Shown here piece by piece: positions 7,819 to 17,081 of a stretch of 58,323 bases of DNA; position 1 is the first letter of the stretch; every line of letters begins with the position of its first letter. The position numbers and the translations under genes were made by a program. This DNA comes from Chloroflexota bacterium (GTDB lineage Bacteria > Chloroflexota > Anaerolineae > UBA4142). Where the stretch lies: contig JAMDCU010000089.1 of NCBI GenBank assembly GCA_023489485.1, positions 1-58,323 on the forward strand, in the 5' to 3' direction. The notes beneath the pieces are model-generated. The model was not told where the DNA came from. It did no database searches and saw only the letters and a list, made by a program, of their open reading frames with translations.

Positions 7819-8237
7819 CGTTGCTAATACTGGTCCTCTGGGCGGGGCTGGCAGTGTTATATGTTTCGAATCGACGTGCTGCCGTCCTCGTCTACCTGTT
7901 GGCGCTACCGTCGTTTCCGTTCTACTGGACCCCCTTTTACATAGCGCCCTTTAACGCTCTTTCCGTTCAGCGGCTGCTCCGCCCGCTCTATCGAGCTGCG
8001 GCCTTCCGCGGTGCCGCCGCCCGCCTGCTGCCTGCGCCTCTACGCCCTCGCATCGTCGCCTATCAGCCGAACGGCCAACCCGACCTCGGCCTCATGCTCG
8101 GGAGCCGCATCATCGGCCGCTACGATGCAGTGCAAAGCCGGTGGACGATCCGATTTCCTCTCTGGTTGATCGTGGATTTGCATTTGCTGTCGAGCGATGT
8201 GGACCGAGGTAGGATGCCAGCTCTTAAAAACCAATGA
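7815..8237 (+). CDS. Short protein with one N-terminal membrane region, possibly a truncated membrane enzyme
   Basis: 140 residues starting ATG 7815 with a 4-base overlap (ATGA) on the methyltransferase and ending in a 4-base overlap with wecB. The first 50 residues (LLILVLWAGLAVLYVSN, VLVYLLALPSFPFYW) resemble the opening of O-antigen ligase/polymerase-type proteins. After about residue 55 base composition rises sharply in G+C and the protein becomes Arg/Leu-rich, ending with LWLIVDLHLLSSD. It looks like a truncated membrane protein joined to another sequence. No function can be given. Confidence 0.45.
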   Translation: MTLLILVLWAGLAVLYVSNRRAAVLVYLLALPSFPFYWTPFYIAPFNALSVQRLLRPLYRAAAFRGAAARLLPAPLRPRIVAYQPNGQPDLGLMLGSRIIGRYDAVQSRWTIRFPLWLIVDLHLLSSDVDRGRMPALKNQ

Positions 8238-9346
8238 TTAAAGTCCTGTCTGTGTTCGGCACGCGACCGGAGGCCATAAAGATGGCACCTGTCGTCAAGG
8301 AACTTGCCAAGCACCCGAATGAGATCGTCAGCCGTGTTTGTGTTACAGCGCAGCATCGACAGATGCTTGATCAGGTTTTGAACCTCTTCAATATCGCGCC
8401 CGATTACGACCTCGACGTGATGCACGAAAGCCAATCGCCCACGCAGGTCGCATCCAGCGTCTTGGCAAAGTTGGAGCCAATTCTCAAAGCCGACCAGCCT
8501 GATTGGGTACTGGTGCAAGGAGATACGACAACCACCGCGGCTGCATCGTTAGCAGCTTTTTACGCCAGGTCACGGGTTGGTCACGTCGAGGCCGGTCTGC
8601 GCACGCACAATAAATATCACCCATTTCCCGAGGAGGTCAACCGGCGATTGACGACGGTTGTCGCAGACCTGCATTTTGCACCGACAACAAGAGCCAAACA
8701 AAACCTACTCGAGGAGGGGGTGGCAGACAAGGCGATCCGAGTAACAGGGAATTCTGTGATCGATGCTCTACACATGGTCGCCGGCTTACCGTATACCCCC
8801 GATCACGGGCCTCTCAAGGACATCGACTGGAACAAGCGCCTCATCCTGGTTACCGCGCATCGGCGCGAGAACTTTGGGGAGCCAATCAGACAAATCTGCT
8901 CGGCCCTGTGTGACATTGCGCTTGCTTACCGCGGAGATGTCCAGGTCGTCTATCCAGTCCACCTTAATCCCAGCATTCAGCGTCCGGTACACGAAATGCT
9001 AGGTGGGGTCCCGGGAGTCGCTCTGCTTGCCCCGCTCGACTACCTACCGTTGGTCTACCTGATGAAGCGCTCAACATTGGTACTGACGGACTCGGGTGGG
9101 ATCCAAGAAGAGGCGCCGAGTTTGGGAAAGCCAGTCCTGGTTCTGCGGGAAACGACAGAGAGGCCAGAGGCTGTGGATGCGGGCACAGTCCGGCTAGTCG
9201 GCACAAACAGAGAAAGAATTCGGGAATGGACCCAGCGGTTACTTGATAAACCCACTGAATATGAAAGGATGGCACGGGCGGTGAACCCCTATGGAGACGG
9301 AAACGCATCTGTCCGCATCAGCGAAAGTATCCTCAACGATCACTGA
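8234..9346 (+). CDS. wecB: UDP-N-acetylglucosamine 2-epimerase (non-hydrolysing)
   Basis: 370 residues, the usual length. It opens KVLSVFGTRPEAIKMAPV, the family signature, followed by CVTAQHRQMLDQVL, VEAGLRTHNKYHPFPEE, TAHRRENFG and the UDP-binding stretch LTDSGGIQEEAPSLG (about residues 285-297). It interconverts UDP-GlcNAc and UDP-ManNAc in the cytoplasm. The dehydrogenase encoded next oxidises that product, and a WecG-family transferase occurs downstream at 25081, so a ManNAcA-containing glycan is the likely outcome. A second, decayed copy lies at 24576. Confidence 0.95.
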   Translation: MIKVLSVFGTRPEAIKMAPVVKELAKHPNEIVSRVCVTAQHRQMLDQVLNLFNIAPDYDLDVMHESQSPTQVASSVLAKLEPILKADQPDWVLVQGDTTTTAAASLAAFYARSRVGHVEAGLRTHNKYHPFPEEVNRRLTTVVADLHFAPTTRAKQNLLEEGVADKAIRVTGNSVIDALHMVAGLPYTPDHGPLKDIDWNKRLILVTAHRRENFGEPIRQICSALCDIALAYRGDVQVVYPVHLNPSIQRPVHEMLGGVPGVALLAPLDYLPLVYLMKRSTLVLTDSGGIQEEAPSLGKPVLVLRETTERPEAVDAGTVRLVGTNRERIREWTQRLLDKPTEYERMARAVNPYGDGNASVRISESILNDH

Positions 9347-10619
9347 ATGCACGAAAACCATCTGTGTCTTGGGGCTCGGCTACATCGGCCTGCCGACGGG
9401 GAGCATGTTTGCCACGCACGGGATGCGGGTCATCGGCGTAGACATCAATCCCCACATTGTTGATGTACTAACCGGCGGGGGTCTCCATATTGAGGAGACC
9501 GGGGTCAAGGATGTGGTTCGCGAAGCTATGAAGTCGGGCAACCTGGTGGTTAGGAGAGTACCAGAGCCCGCGGATGTCTTCATCATTGCGGTACCAACGC
9601 CCATAAACCAAGACAAGACAGCTGACATGCGAGCAGTTACCTCTGCAGCGGAAAGCATTGTTCCCCATCTAGCACCCGGCAATCTTGTGATTCTCGAATC
9701 CACTTCTCCCCCCCGCACAACCGTCGATCTGGTTAGGCCAATTCTGGAGCGATCCGCGCTCACGGCTGGACGGGATTTCCTATTGGCCTATTCCCCGGAA
9801 AGAGTCTTACCCGGGCAAATCCTGAAGGAGCTCGTGGAAAACCCAAGAGTGATCGGCGGGATCGACCGTGCCTCAGCCGAAGCCGGGCGTGACCTGTACA
9901 CAGCGTTTGTCAAGGGCGAGATTGTCCTAACCGATGCTACGACGGCGGAAATGATCAAGTTGATGGAGAACACATTCCGGGACGTGAATATAGCTCTGGC
10001 AAATGAATTCGGGTTGATAGCTGAAAAGTTAGGCGTGAACGTATGGGAAGCAATAGATATCGCAAACCGGCACCCACGTGTCAAGATCCTGCGGCCGGGG
10101 CCCGGTGTAGGCGGCCATTGCATAGCCGTTGATCCGTGGTTCTTGGTGGAAGCCGCTCCCGACCGGGCCCAACTAATTCGCCAGGCTCGGCGGGTTAACG
10201 ATGCAATGCCAAAGCATGTGGTTGAACAGGTGAAGCAAGTTGTTGCCGGGATCAAGAATCCCGCCATCGCATGCTTGGGCTTGACCTTTAAAGCGGACAT
10301 AGATGATACCAGAGAAAGCCCAGCCGTAGAGGTCGTCAAGCTCTTGAAAGCCGAAGGATTCGACGTGCGTGCGTTCGATCCGCACGTCAAGATAGGAACC
10401 TTTTCCTTCCAGGTAGAATCCCTGGCCAAGACACTTGACGGAGCAACTATGGTAGTCCTGCTAACAGACCATTCTGCTTTCAAGACAATACCTCGTGATC
10501 AGTTAACCCTATATGGTCAGCGAACACTGCTTGATACCCGCAATCTCTTGAACGATATGCCAATGGACCAGCCGCATCTTCAAATGGAGAAGCAGCCGCT
10601 CATGGCCCTTGCAGAGTGA
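9291..10619 (+). CDS. wecC: UDP-N-acetyl-D-mannosamine dehydrogenase
   Basis: 442 residues. The ATG at 9291 overlaps wecB by 56 bases; no other standard start precedes the Rossmann motif VLGLGYIGLPTG (about residues 25-36). YSPERVLPGQ, the Lys/Asn region MIKLMENTFRDVNIALANE and the catalytic Cys in GPGVGGHCIAVDPWFLV closely follow WecC rather than UDP-glucose dehydrogenase. It oxidises UDP-ManNAc twice with NAD+ to UDP-ManNAcA. The C-terminal NAD-sugar dehydrogenase domain (CLGLTFKADIDDTRESPA) is intact. Confidence 0.94.
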   Translation: METETHLSASAKVSSTITECTKTICVLGLGYIGLPTGSMFATHGMRVIGVDINPHIVDVLTGGGLHIEETGVKDVVREAMKSGNLVVRRVPEPADVFIIAVPTPINQDKTADMRAVTSAAESIVPHLAPGNLVILESTSPPRTTVDLVRPILERSALTAGRDFLLAYSPERVLPGQILKELVENPRVIGGIDRASAEAGRDLYTAFVKGEIVLTDATTAEMIKLMENTFRDVNIALANEFGLIAEKLGVNVWEAIDIANRHPRVKILRPGPGVGGHCIAVDPWFLVEAAPDRAQLIRQARRVNDAMPKHVVEQVKQVVAGIKNPAIACLGLTFKADIDDTRESPAVEVVKLLKAEGFDVRAFDPHVKIGTFSFQVESLAKTLDGATMVVLLTDHSAFKTIPRDQLTLYGQRTLLDTRNLLNDMPMDQPHLQMEKQPLMALAE

Positions 10620-10760
10620 ATCGGGAATAGGGACACAATCGTGCCAATCCAAAACGAAATCTGCATGAGCATCGAGCGCCCTCCGATGCTATTGCTGGAT
10701 ATCACCTTATTGGGCTGAGGCGGTTCAATCTCACACCCACGCTCTTTACAAAGGGTCCTC
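10620..10760. other. Gap inside the polysaccharide locus
   Basis: These 141 bases hold no gene. GGGACACAAT at 10628-10637 resembles the loop and arm of the palindrome at 4155-4184. No clear terminator or promoter is visible, so transcription may read through. Confidence 0.4.
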
Positions 10761-11801
10761 TTGTTTTTCATCAAGTTGCTCTTTGTCATCACCTCACTAT
10801 TGATTATTGCATTATCCCCTAGGGCCAGGATACCAATGTTACGCAACAAACTCGTGATTGACGATTTGCGGGGAATTTGGCCGTCTCAAATTCCGGACCT
10901 GTTGCAAGCGGATGCCCACAGTTGGAGGCTTGTTGGACAAAGCAGGTTGTCGCGAGGCGACGCGCAGTCCGCAGAACAGGCTCTAATCCGTGCACACGCG
11001 CTGGATCCTGCCGACGAACTTTCCGATGCAGCACTTGGAAATATCGCCTGGGAGGACGGGGATATTGATGGAGCACTTGTGTTCTGGAGGGCCAGTGCCA
11101 ACCTATCAGCTCTTAAGAGCGCAGGCAGAGAGCTTATCAATCGCCATGACTACGATCACGCTGCTCGCGTGCTTGCCGCCGCAGCTGGGATAGCGCCCCA
11201 TGACGCACTCCTCTATCTTTGGCTTGGGGAAGCTCAGCTTGATGGTGGGGATTCGTTGGCCGCCGCCCGTTCATTTCAACAAGCGGTCCGTCTGGCACCT
11301 GATAATGTCTGGGGCTACCTCAGCCTCGCGGCTGCTTATCGCCAGGCAGGGGATTTTGACTCAGCCGACAAGTGGTGCCTTGCAGGGGTGGCGAGCGGCG
11401 ACCCCACAGCAAGAACCCGCTCTAGCCAATGTTTGTTTGAGAATCGCTTCTCTGAGGGAGCGCACTTAAGCAGCCAACAGCAATGGGCAGCTGCAGCCAA
11501 CGCATACCGTGCCGCGATAACGTCTAATCCGAAGGATGGTCGGGCATACATCGCTTTAGGTGGTATTCTGGCCGTCCGGATGAACTCGGAGCAGGAAGCC
11601 CGGCAATACCTGCTGCGGGGAATCGAATTGTCTCCCGATGATATTTGGGGCTACATTGAAATGGGCTGGATCGAACTCCGACACGCAAATCAGCAAGAGG
11701 CCCGCGGATGGGCTGGCCGAGCTCAACGCATTGATCCGAATAATTCTAGCCTACTTATGCTCCTGCAACAACTAGACAAGCCCGTCGAAGGCGATCACTA
11801 A
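10761..11801 (+). CDS. Second anchored TPR protein of the locus
   Basis: 346 residues from TTG 10761. Residues 2-19 (FFIKLLFVITSLLIIALS) form a membrane anchor or uncleaved signal. The remainder is TPR-like: HSWRLVGQSRLSRGDAQSAE, NVWGYLSLAAAYRQAGDFDS, DIWGYIEMGWIELRHANQQE. The WGY-x-x-x-G variant is shared with the protein at 4437, so the two are probably paralogs of different length. Such proteins may scaffold the polymerase encoded directly downstream (3 bases away); that role is inference. Confidence 0.78.
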   Translation: MFFIKLLFVITSLLIIALSPRARIPMLRNKLVIDDLRGIWPSQIPDLLQADAHSWRLVGQSRLSRGDAQSAEQALIRAHALDPADELSDAALGNIAWEDGDIDGALVFWRASANLSALKSAGRELINRHDYDHAARVLAAAAGIAPHDALLYLWLGEAQLDGGDSLAAARSFQQAVRLAPDNVWGYLSLAAAYRQAGDFDSADKWCLAGVASGDPTARTRSSQCLFENRFSEGAHLSSQQQWAAAANAYRAAITSNPKDGRAYIALGGILAVRMNSEQEARQYLLRGIELSPDDIWGYIEMGWIELRHANQQEARGWAGRAQRIDPNNSSLLMLLQQLDKPVEGDH

Positions 11802-11804
11802 CCT

Positions 11805-13265
11805 GTGACCGCATTCGCCACATGCACTACCAAAAGTGACCTCCCCTCCCGATTTCTGCTAGGCGGCCTGGTCGCAGGTCTTAGCCTGATAACTGGGCTG
11901 GCTGCCGGGCAGTCCGTTTGGTTGATCGCAGTTCCGCCACTTCTCCTCGGGGGTATTGCGTTCGCCACTTATTATCCTGTCCCCGCTCTGATCGCCTACC
12001 TTTATGTCTTGGCCCTCACGCCACAGTACGTGGGACTCGATTTGCGGCCCTTGCTCCCGCTGAATGCGAGCAGGGCGGTTGGACTGTTAGTCTTCACCGG
12101 GCTGACTCTCCGCGTAGGGTATTCGCTTCTCTTCAGCCGTAAGAGCGATTCGCACCCACTACTCAAGTATCTGCTGTTCTTTTGGTTAGCGGTAAGTGTA
12201 TTGCCCGGCATCACCGTTCCAATAACGCTTACAGGCCAAATTCGCGCATCATTTCTCTTCACCCTTGATAACTTGGCTCCCTGTTTCTTTATCGCCTACT
12301 TTATCCGGACGGAGAAAGATCAAGATCGCTTAGTATCCAACCTCCTCCTGGCGGGCGCGTTTGTCGCTGTGCTTGGAGTACTGGAATTCGCGACAGGAAA
12401 TAATCTCTTCGTAAACCTTGGCCCACAGCTACCATGGGCTGAGGCATGGACCGGGACGCTAACCCGCGGCGGATTGCCGCGTGCTGAGGTGAACTTCGGG
12501 CATCCCATCTCTCTGGGAAGGTACTTTGCCTTGCTTATTCCATTTGCAATGCAGAGGTTTTCAACTGCGGCAGCGATACGAAAATGGGTTCTTTATGGAT
12601 TGCTTTCCTCTCTCCTGGCACTTGGCCTCGTAACGGCTCTTTCCGGGGGGCCTCTATGGGGAGCAATGCTGGCTGTAGCTGTCTTTCTTCTTCTGAGCCC
12701 GAGGAACATTCTGTTGCCGGTCCTATCGGCCGTCGGCGTACTGATTCTCATTACAGTGTTCACCCTGCCCGGTAACGCAATCCAAGACGTGTTGGGTGCA
12801 TTCTTTGGCCAAAATAGTGCTGCCGCGCCAGATGTCTCTGCCAATATAGCCGGGAGAGTCATGCTACTGGACGTCATACAGTATGACCTTCCACGAAGCC
12901 CCTGGTTCGGGTTCGGGACGGTCGATGCAATCCCTAACCTACTGATGCTCGTGCCAAATGGAGACGTCGTTAATACCTATGTCCTTTACCTCGTCCAATA
13001 TGGGGTTGTGGGATTAACAAGCTTCATGCTCATCCTGTTCTGGTGCTTAAGAAGCCTGATTGTCAGGCTGCGCTCCAGCCAGGAACCGCAGTTGCGAATC
13101 GTGACTATTGCTCTATTCGCTGGCTTTCTGGGACAGGCACTCATCAGTTTCGGGGTTAGTCCCGTTGGCGTTGGAGCCCAGTTCTTCTGGGTTCTAATCG
13201 GTTTGATCGGTTCCAACTACTGGGTAAATGGACGCAGGGAAGTTGATGTGGCCGCGGGTGGCTAG
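11805..13265 (+). CDS. O-antigen ligase/polymerase-family membrane protein (Wzy-like)
   Basis: 486 residues from GTG 11805 with about 11-12 predicted membrane segments, for example GLVAGLSLITGLAAGQSVWLI and ALLAVAVFLLLSP-like stretches. A large periplasmic loop lies between residues about 320 and 390 (QNSAAAPDVSANIAGRVMLL, SPWFGFGTVDAIPN), including the G-x-G-F/V-type motif typical of the Wzy_C/O-antigen ligase family. It should polymerise or ligate repeat units on the outer face of the cytoplasmic membrane. It overlaps the flippase gene by 38 bases. The locus has a second member at 34075, so one may polymerise and the other ligate. Confidence 0.85.
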   Translation: MTAFATCTTKSDLPSRFLLGGLVAGLSLITGLAAGQSVWLIAVPPLLLGGIAFATYYPVPALIAYLYVLALTPQYVGLDLRPLLPLNASRAVGLLVFTGLTLRVGYSLLFSRKSDSHPLLKYLLFFWLAVSVLPGITVPITLTGQIRASFLFTLDNLAPCFFIAYFIRTEKDQDRLVSNLLLAGAFVAVLGVLEFATGNNLFVNLGPQLPWAEAWTGTLTRGGLPRAEVNFGHPISLGRYFALLIPFAMQRFSTAAAIRKWVLYGLLSSLLALGLVTALSGGPLWGAMLAVAVFLLLSPRNILLPVLSAVGVLILITVFTLPGNAIQDVLGAFFGQNSAAAPDVSANIAGRVMLLDVIQYDLPRSPWFGFGTVDAIPNLLMLVPNGDVVNTYVLYLVQYGVVGLTSFMLILFWCLRSLIVRLRSSQEPQLRIVTIALFAGFLGQALISFGVSPVGVGAQFFWVLIGLIGSNYWVNGRREVDVAAGG

Positions 13266-14781
13266 GAAACTGCCGGCTCGCAACGCTGGCAAGGCTCTTC
13301 CCTCCTCAAGGGGCGGACTGGGGACGCGAAATGTCCTCTTTAACACCGTTGTCCTTACCACCGGCCAACTGCTGGGGCGGGTCTCAGGCCTAATCTTTGT
13401 TCCCTTCATCGCTCGGCAACTCGGCAGTGGTGACTTGGGCGCATACCAATTGAGCAATATCTTGATTGCCTACCTGTCGGTTGCTGTTCTATTCGGCCTT
13501 AGTCCTCTGGTTGTCCGGTCGATGGCTCAGCATCCCGAAGACGCTCCGCGCCTATTTGCCGAGTCCCTGTCATTGCGCGTGCTATTTGCTGGAATCGCGA
13601 TCGGCGTCCTGGCTATCTTCCTTTTCCTCTCCGGCTACCCTCGAATTGTCAATGAAATGTCCCTGATTCTCAGCTTGGGGCTATTCGCGCTGGCCGTTAC
13701 CGATGCGGCCGATACTGTGTTTCAGGCCCATCAGCAGATGGGCTACTCTGTCCTCGTGACCTTGACTTCCACTGCCGTCTATCTTGTCACTGGCTCGATT
13801 GCACTTCACTCTGGTTATGGAGTAGTCGGGCTAGCCGCTGCAAGCTGTTTTGCCGCTCTCGTACGCACTGTCCTAGCCCTGGGCATTCTTCGTTCCCGGT
13901 TTTTTGCGCCGCGGCTGACCTGGGTTTGGTCGGAACAGAGAACCTTGCTCTATTCCGCGGTACCATTCTTTCTCGGAGGTGCTTCGGCTTACATCTTGAG
14001 CAAGGTCGATGTGTTGATGTTATCGCGGACGGTGCCTTTGGAAGTCCTCGGGCTCTACGTCGCCGGCTATTTTTTTCTCGACATTTCCCTGTTCCTCCCG
14101 AATTCATTTGCCCAAGCTATCTATCCAGAACTCGCTCGCATCGCAGGCGAGCGAAGAGCGCAACTCGGGACACTTACGCAGCGCTTTTACAAACTGATTT
14201 TCGCCGCCGGTCTCCTGAATATCGTCACTGTGGTCCCCATCGCAGCTTGGTTGGTACACCTTCTTTATGGGGCCAAATATGAATCATCTGTTGCTGTACT
14301 CCAGATCGTAATCTGGAGCGTCGTTCTGGTCTCCTTCAATGCGACGGTCGGGCGCGCGATCTACGCGGCCGGTGGGCAGTGGCCGTTGGTCTGGATAAGT
14401 CTGATTGGGGCGGCGAGCAATGTGATCGGTAACTTGGTGCTGATTCCGCACCTGGGCATTATCGGGTCGAGCATCACTACGGTGGCAAGTTTTGGCGTCG
14501 GAGTTTGCTGCCACGCGTACTTTGCACGGCGATATCAGTGCTCGATCAATCCTATCCCTCTGCTTCGTGCCATACCAGGACTAATCGTCGGCCTGGTCGT
14601 TGGGATTGTCGCCTTTCAGCTCTCTTGGTGGGTAGGACTCGTGGGCGCTGCATGCACTTATCTGGCCGGGCTAGTGCTTATGGGTTACTTTAGTTCGGCC
14701 GAGATGGCATCTGTAGTGAATCATCTGTCGTTCGTTGCGGCTCGATTCAAGGAGGCCCTGCCGGTATCTCCCGATGAATGA
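13228..14781 (+). CDS. Polysaccharide flippase, MOP superfamily (Wzx-like)
   Basis: 517 residues from ATG 13228 (an in-frame ATG at 13246 is an alternative). The family pattern is clear: a conserved N-terminal segment NVLFNTVVLTTGQLLGRVSG, FVPFIARQLGSGDLGAYQLS, then 12-14 membrane helices with PFFLGGASAYILSKVDVLML in the middle and a C-terminal helix pair (VGLVVGIVAFQLSWWVGLVG). It translocates undecaprenyl-diphosphate-linked repeat units across the cytoplasmic membrane. Gene order (polymerase, flippase, transferases) is that of a Wzx/Wzy-type locus. Confidence 0.92.
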   Translation: MDAGKLMWPRVARKLPARNAGKALPSSRGGLGTRNVLFNTVVLTTGQLLGRVSGLIFVPFIARQLGSGDLGAYQLSNILIAYLSVAVLFGLSPLVVRSMAQHPEDAPRLFAESLSLRVLFAGIAIGVLAIFLFLSGYPRIVNEMSLILSLGLFALAVTDAADTVFQAHQQMGYSVLVTLTSTAVYLVTGSIALHSGYGVVGLAAASCFAALVRTVLALGILRSRFFAPRLTWVWSEQRTLLYSAVPFFLGGASAYILSKVDVLMLSRTVPLEVLGLYVAGYFFLDISLFLPNSFAQAIYPELARIAGERRAQLGTLTQRFYKLIFAAGLLNIVTVVPIAAWLVHLLYGAKYESSVAVLQIVIWSVVLVSFNATVGRAIYAAGGQWPLVWISLIGAASNVIGNLVLIPHLGIIGSSITTVASFGVGVCCHAYFARRYQCSINPIPLLRAIPGLIVGLVVGIVAFQLSWWVGLVGAACTYLAGLVLMGYFSSAEMASVVNHLSFVAARFKEALPVSPDE

Positions 14782-15790
14782 GCAGACGTCAAATGCAAAA
14801 GATAGCGGCGTTCTCGATCTCTCGATCATCATCGTTAACTACAACACCTTCGATCTGACGAGGCAGTGCATTGTATCGGTCATCGAGGCCGATAAAGGGA
14901 TTAGCCGGGAAATTATTCTTGTAGACAACGCGTCTACAGATGGAAGTGCAAGTTTGCTCGGAGCTATGTTTCCGACTATCCGATTAATAGCAAATCCACA
15001 AAACGTAGGTTTTGCGGCCGGAAACAATAGGGGAATCGTTTGTGCGACGGGGCGCTATGTTCTTCTTCTCAACTCTGATACGATTGTCAGGGCGGGCGTC
15101 TTAGCAGGAAGTGTTGAATTCCTTAACCAGCACCCTGATGCAGGTGCAGTGGGCGTAACGCTGGTCGGAATAGACGGCAAAGCCCAAGTGTCATACGGGC
15201 AATTCCACTCTCGCTCTTCGGCCCTTGCAGATGTCTTTCCCTGCGGCCGGATTCTTCCACGAAGCATTCTCGCACGTCGTGCCGGACAGATCCCGCCTGC
15301 CACAAGCGAGCCAATGGCTGTCGGTTATGTTTCCGGAGCCTATTTCCTTGTACGACGGGACGTGATCGACGAGATCGGGCTCTTCGATCAAGGCTTCTTC
15401 ATGTATTCTGAAGAGATGGACTGGTGCTGGCGAATGCGGGAGAAGGGATGGAAAACCTACCTCTTGCCTGGATTGGAGATTGTTCATCTAGGAGGGGGCA
15501 GCTATGGCAAACAATCCGAACCGCGGACGCACCACTTGATTGCGAGCCGCAATCACTTTCTGAACAGGCACTATTCACGTACATACCGACTAACTTTCTT
15601 CATAATGCTTTTTGCAATCGTCGTCGTCTCCGCTGTCGTCTTGGGCGCGTGCGATCGATTGTCCTTCAGACAATTCCCGCGATTAACCAGGCGTGCCACG
15701 TATTATTCAAGTCGTCTCCTATTGGAGTGGGAATCGCTTGCCCGCCCGCGCTTTGTTGAGAAGGCAGAGGCTAGAGCGAAAGAAGGTTAA
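14774..15790 (+). CDS. Family 2 glycosyltransferase
   Basis: 338 residues from ATG 14774, which overlaps the flippase stop; a longer frame to 14735 exists but lacks support. The GT-A fold is clear: LSIIIVNYNTFDLTRQC, DNASTDGSAS, ANPQNVGFAAGNNRG, and DXD-like LNSDTIV (about residue 91). The later SGAYFLVRRDVIDEIG, FFMYSEEMDWCWR matches the rhamnosyltransferase-like branch. A C-terminal hydrophobic segment (FFIMLFAIVVVSAVVLGA) anchors it to the membrane. Confidence 0.92.
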   Translation: MNEQTSNAKDSGVLDLSIIIVNYNTFDLTRQCIVSVIEADKGISREIILVDNASTDGSASLLGAMFPTIRLIANPQNVGFAAGNNRGIVCATGRYVLLLNSDTIVRAGVLAGSVEFLNQHPDAGAVGVTLVGIDGKAQVSYGQFHSRSSALADVFPCGRILPRSILARRAGQIPPATSEPMAVGYVSGAYFLVRRDVIDEIGLFDQGFFMYSEEMDWCWRMREKGWKTYLLPGLEIVHLGGGSYGKQSEPRTHHLIASRNHFLNRHYSRTYRLTFFIMLFAIVVVSAVVLGACDRLSFRQFPRLTRRATYYSSRLLLEWESLARPRFVEKAEARAKEG

Positions 15791-15796
15791 CCCGGA

Positions 15797-17062
15797 ATGT
15801 TTGCCTCCCGCTCATTGTGTGCGAATGATCATCTCTTGAAGCATATCCTCTTTGTCACAGATGTGGACATCACAAGCGAGAACGGCTACCGGACTCGAGT
15901 GCTTTCAGAAGCAAGGGAAGTGTCAAGAAACGGAGCGCGTATCTCGTTCATGTCCTTTGTGTTTGCCCGGGCCCTAACCAAAAACTCAAGGGGTGCTGCG
16001 GAGTTTATTGCCAAGGCAGAGGGACTGGGGGCTAAGATCTGGCTACTGCCCAGCCCGCCTCATTTCAAGCGGGCCGCTCTGATCCGCATGGTCGATCGGT
16101 ACAAAACAGGATTGCTGCGAATCGCGATCCTGGGGCTGAGACCGGATATTGTGCAGGGGGAAGGAACAACAGCCGCTTACACTGCTGTCGCCATTGATCG
16201 GAAGAACCGACCACCTGTGGTCTTCGACATGCATGGCGCGATCCCCGAGGAAATACAGGCAAGCGAATTGCCAGAGGCGTATCGCAAGATGCAACTCACC
16301 CGTGTGGAGCACATGGAGGAAATAGCCCTTGCAAGGTCTCAATATGTTATCTCTGTTTCTGATGCGCTTGTCGGGCATTGGCAGCGCAAGTATCCAACAA
16401 TTCGCACGCGCGTAGAGATAATCCCTTGTGCCGTCAACACCGACCTATTTCGACTTGATGATCTCTCCCGCCGCACGCGCCGTCTTGAGTGGGAATTGGG
16501 CGACGAAGATCCGCTCTTCGTCTACTCCGGTGCTGCCCAGGCGTACCAGCAGGTGGATCGAGTTGCGCGTGTCTTTGCACGAGTTTTGACCTTGCTGCCG
16601 TCCGCCAAAATACTCTTTCTTGTTCCTTCCAGGGATAGAGAGCAAGTAGAGGCCTTGATCCACGCCAACCAGATTCCGAAGACAAGGTGTGTTGTCCAAT
16701 CAGCCATTCATCATGAGGTTCCGAGCTACCTTTCGGCAGCCGATGTAGGCTTCTTGTTACGGGATAATCTCCTGTTGAATCGTGTTGCCTCTCCCACGAA
16801 GTTCGGTGAATACATGGCCTGTGGCGTGCCCATCATCGGCAGTCCTAACGTTGAATCGGTTAAGGAAGCGATCTTGCATCAAGAGATAGGTTTCTTACTC
16901 GACTCTGACAACCCTGAGAGTCTGGGGGTATTGGTTTCGTGCGTAAGGAACTTGATGCGACAGAGATACAGCTGGGCCAGAAAGTGCCGCACCTATGCAG
17001 AACAAAGTCTTTCGTGGAACCGATTCGGGAAAGAATTGGTGAAGCTCTATTCTAACCTTTGA
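15797..17062 (+). CDS. Family 4 (GT-B) glycosyltransferase
   Basis: 421 residues from ATG 15797. The N-terminal domain begins HILFVTDVDITSENGYRTRV and has PVVFDMHGAIPEE. The C-terminal domain has the nucleotide-binding core (LFVYSGAAQAYQQVD, VPSYLSAADVGFLLRD) and the E-x7-E-like motif TKFGEYMACGVPIIGSPNVE. It is more divergent than the other GT4 enzymes here; the donor sugar is unknown. It retains a GxE-like loop near PDIVQGEGTTAAY. Confidence 0.85.
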   Translation: MFASRSLCANDHLLKHILFVTDVDITSENGYRTRVLSEAREVSRNGARISFMSFVFARALTKNSRGAAEFIAKAEGLGAKIWLLPSPPHFKRAALIRMVDRYKTGLLRIAILGLRPDIVQGEGTTAAYTAVAIDRKNRPPVVFDMHGAIPEEIQASELPEAYRKMQLTRVEHMEEIALARSQYVISVSDALVGHWQRKYPTIRTRVEIIPCAVNTDLFRLDDLSRRTRRLEWELGDEDPLFVYSGAAQAYQQVDRVARVFARVLTLLPSAKILFLVPSRDREQVEALIHANQIPKTRCVVQSAIHHEVPSYLSAADVGFLLRDNLLLNRVASPTKFGEYMACGVPIIGSPNVESVKEAILHQEIGFLLDSDNPESLGVLVSCVRNLMRQRYSWARKCRTYAEQSLSWNRFGKELVKLYSNL

Positions 17063-17081
17063 GCGTCGAAACGAGAGGAAC

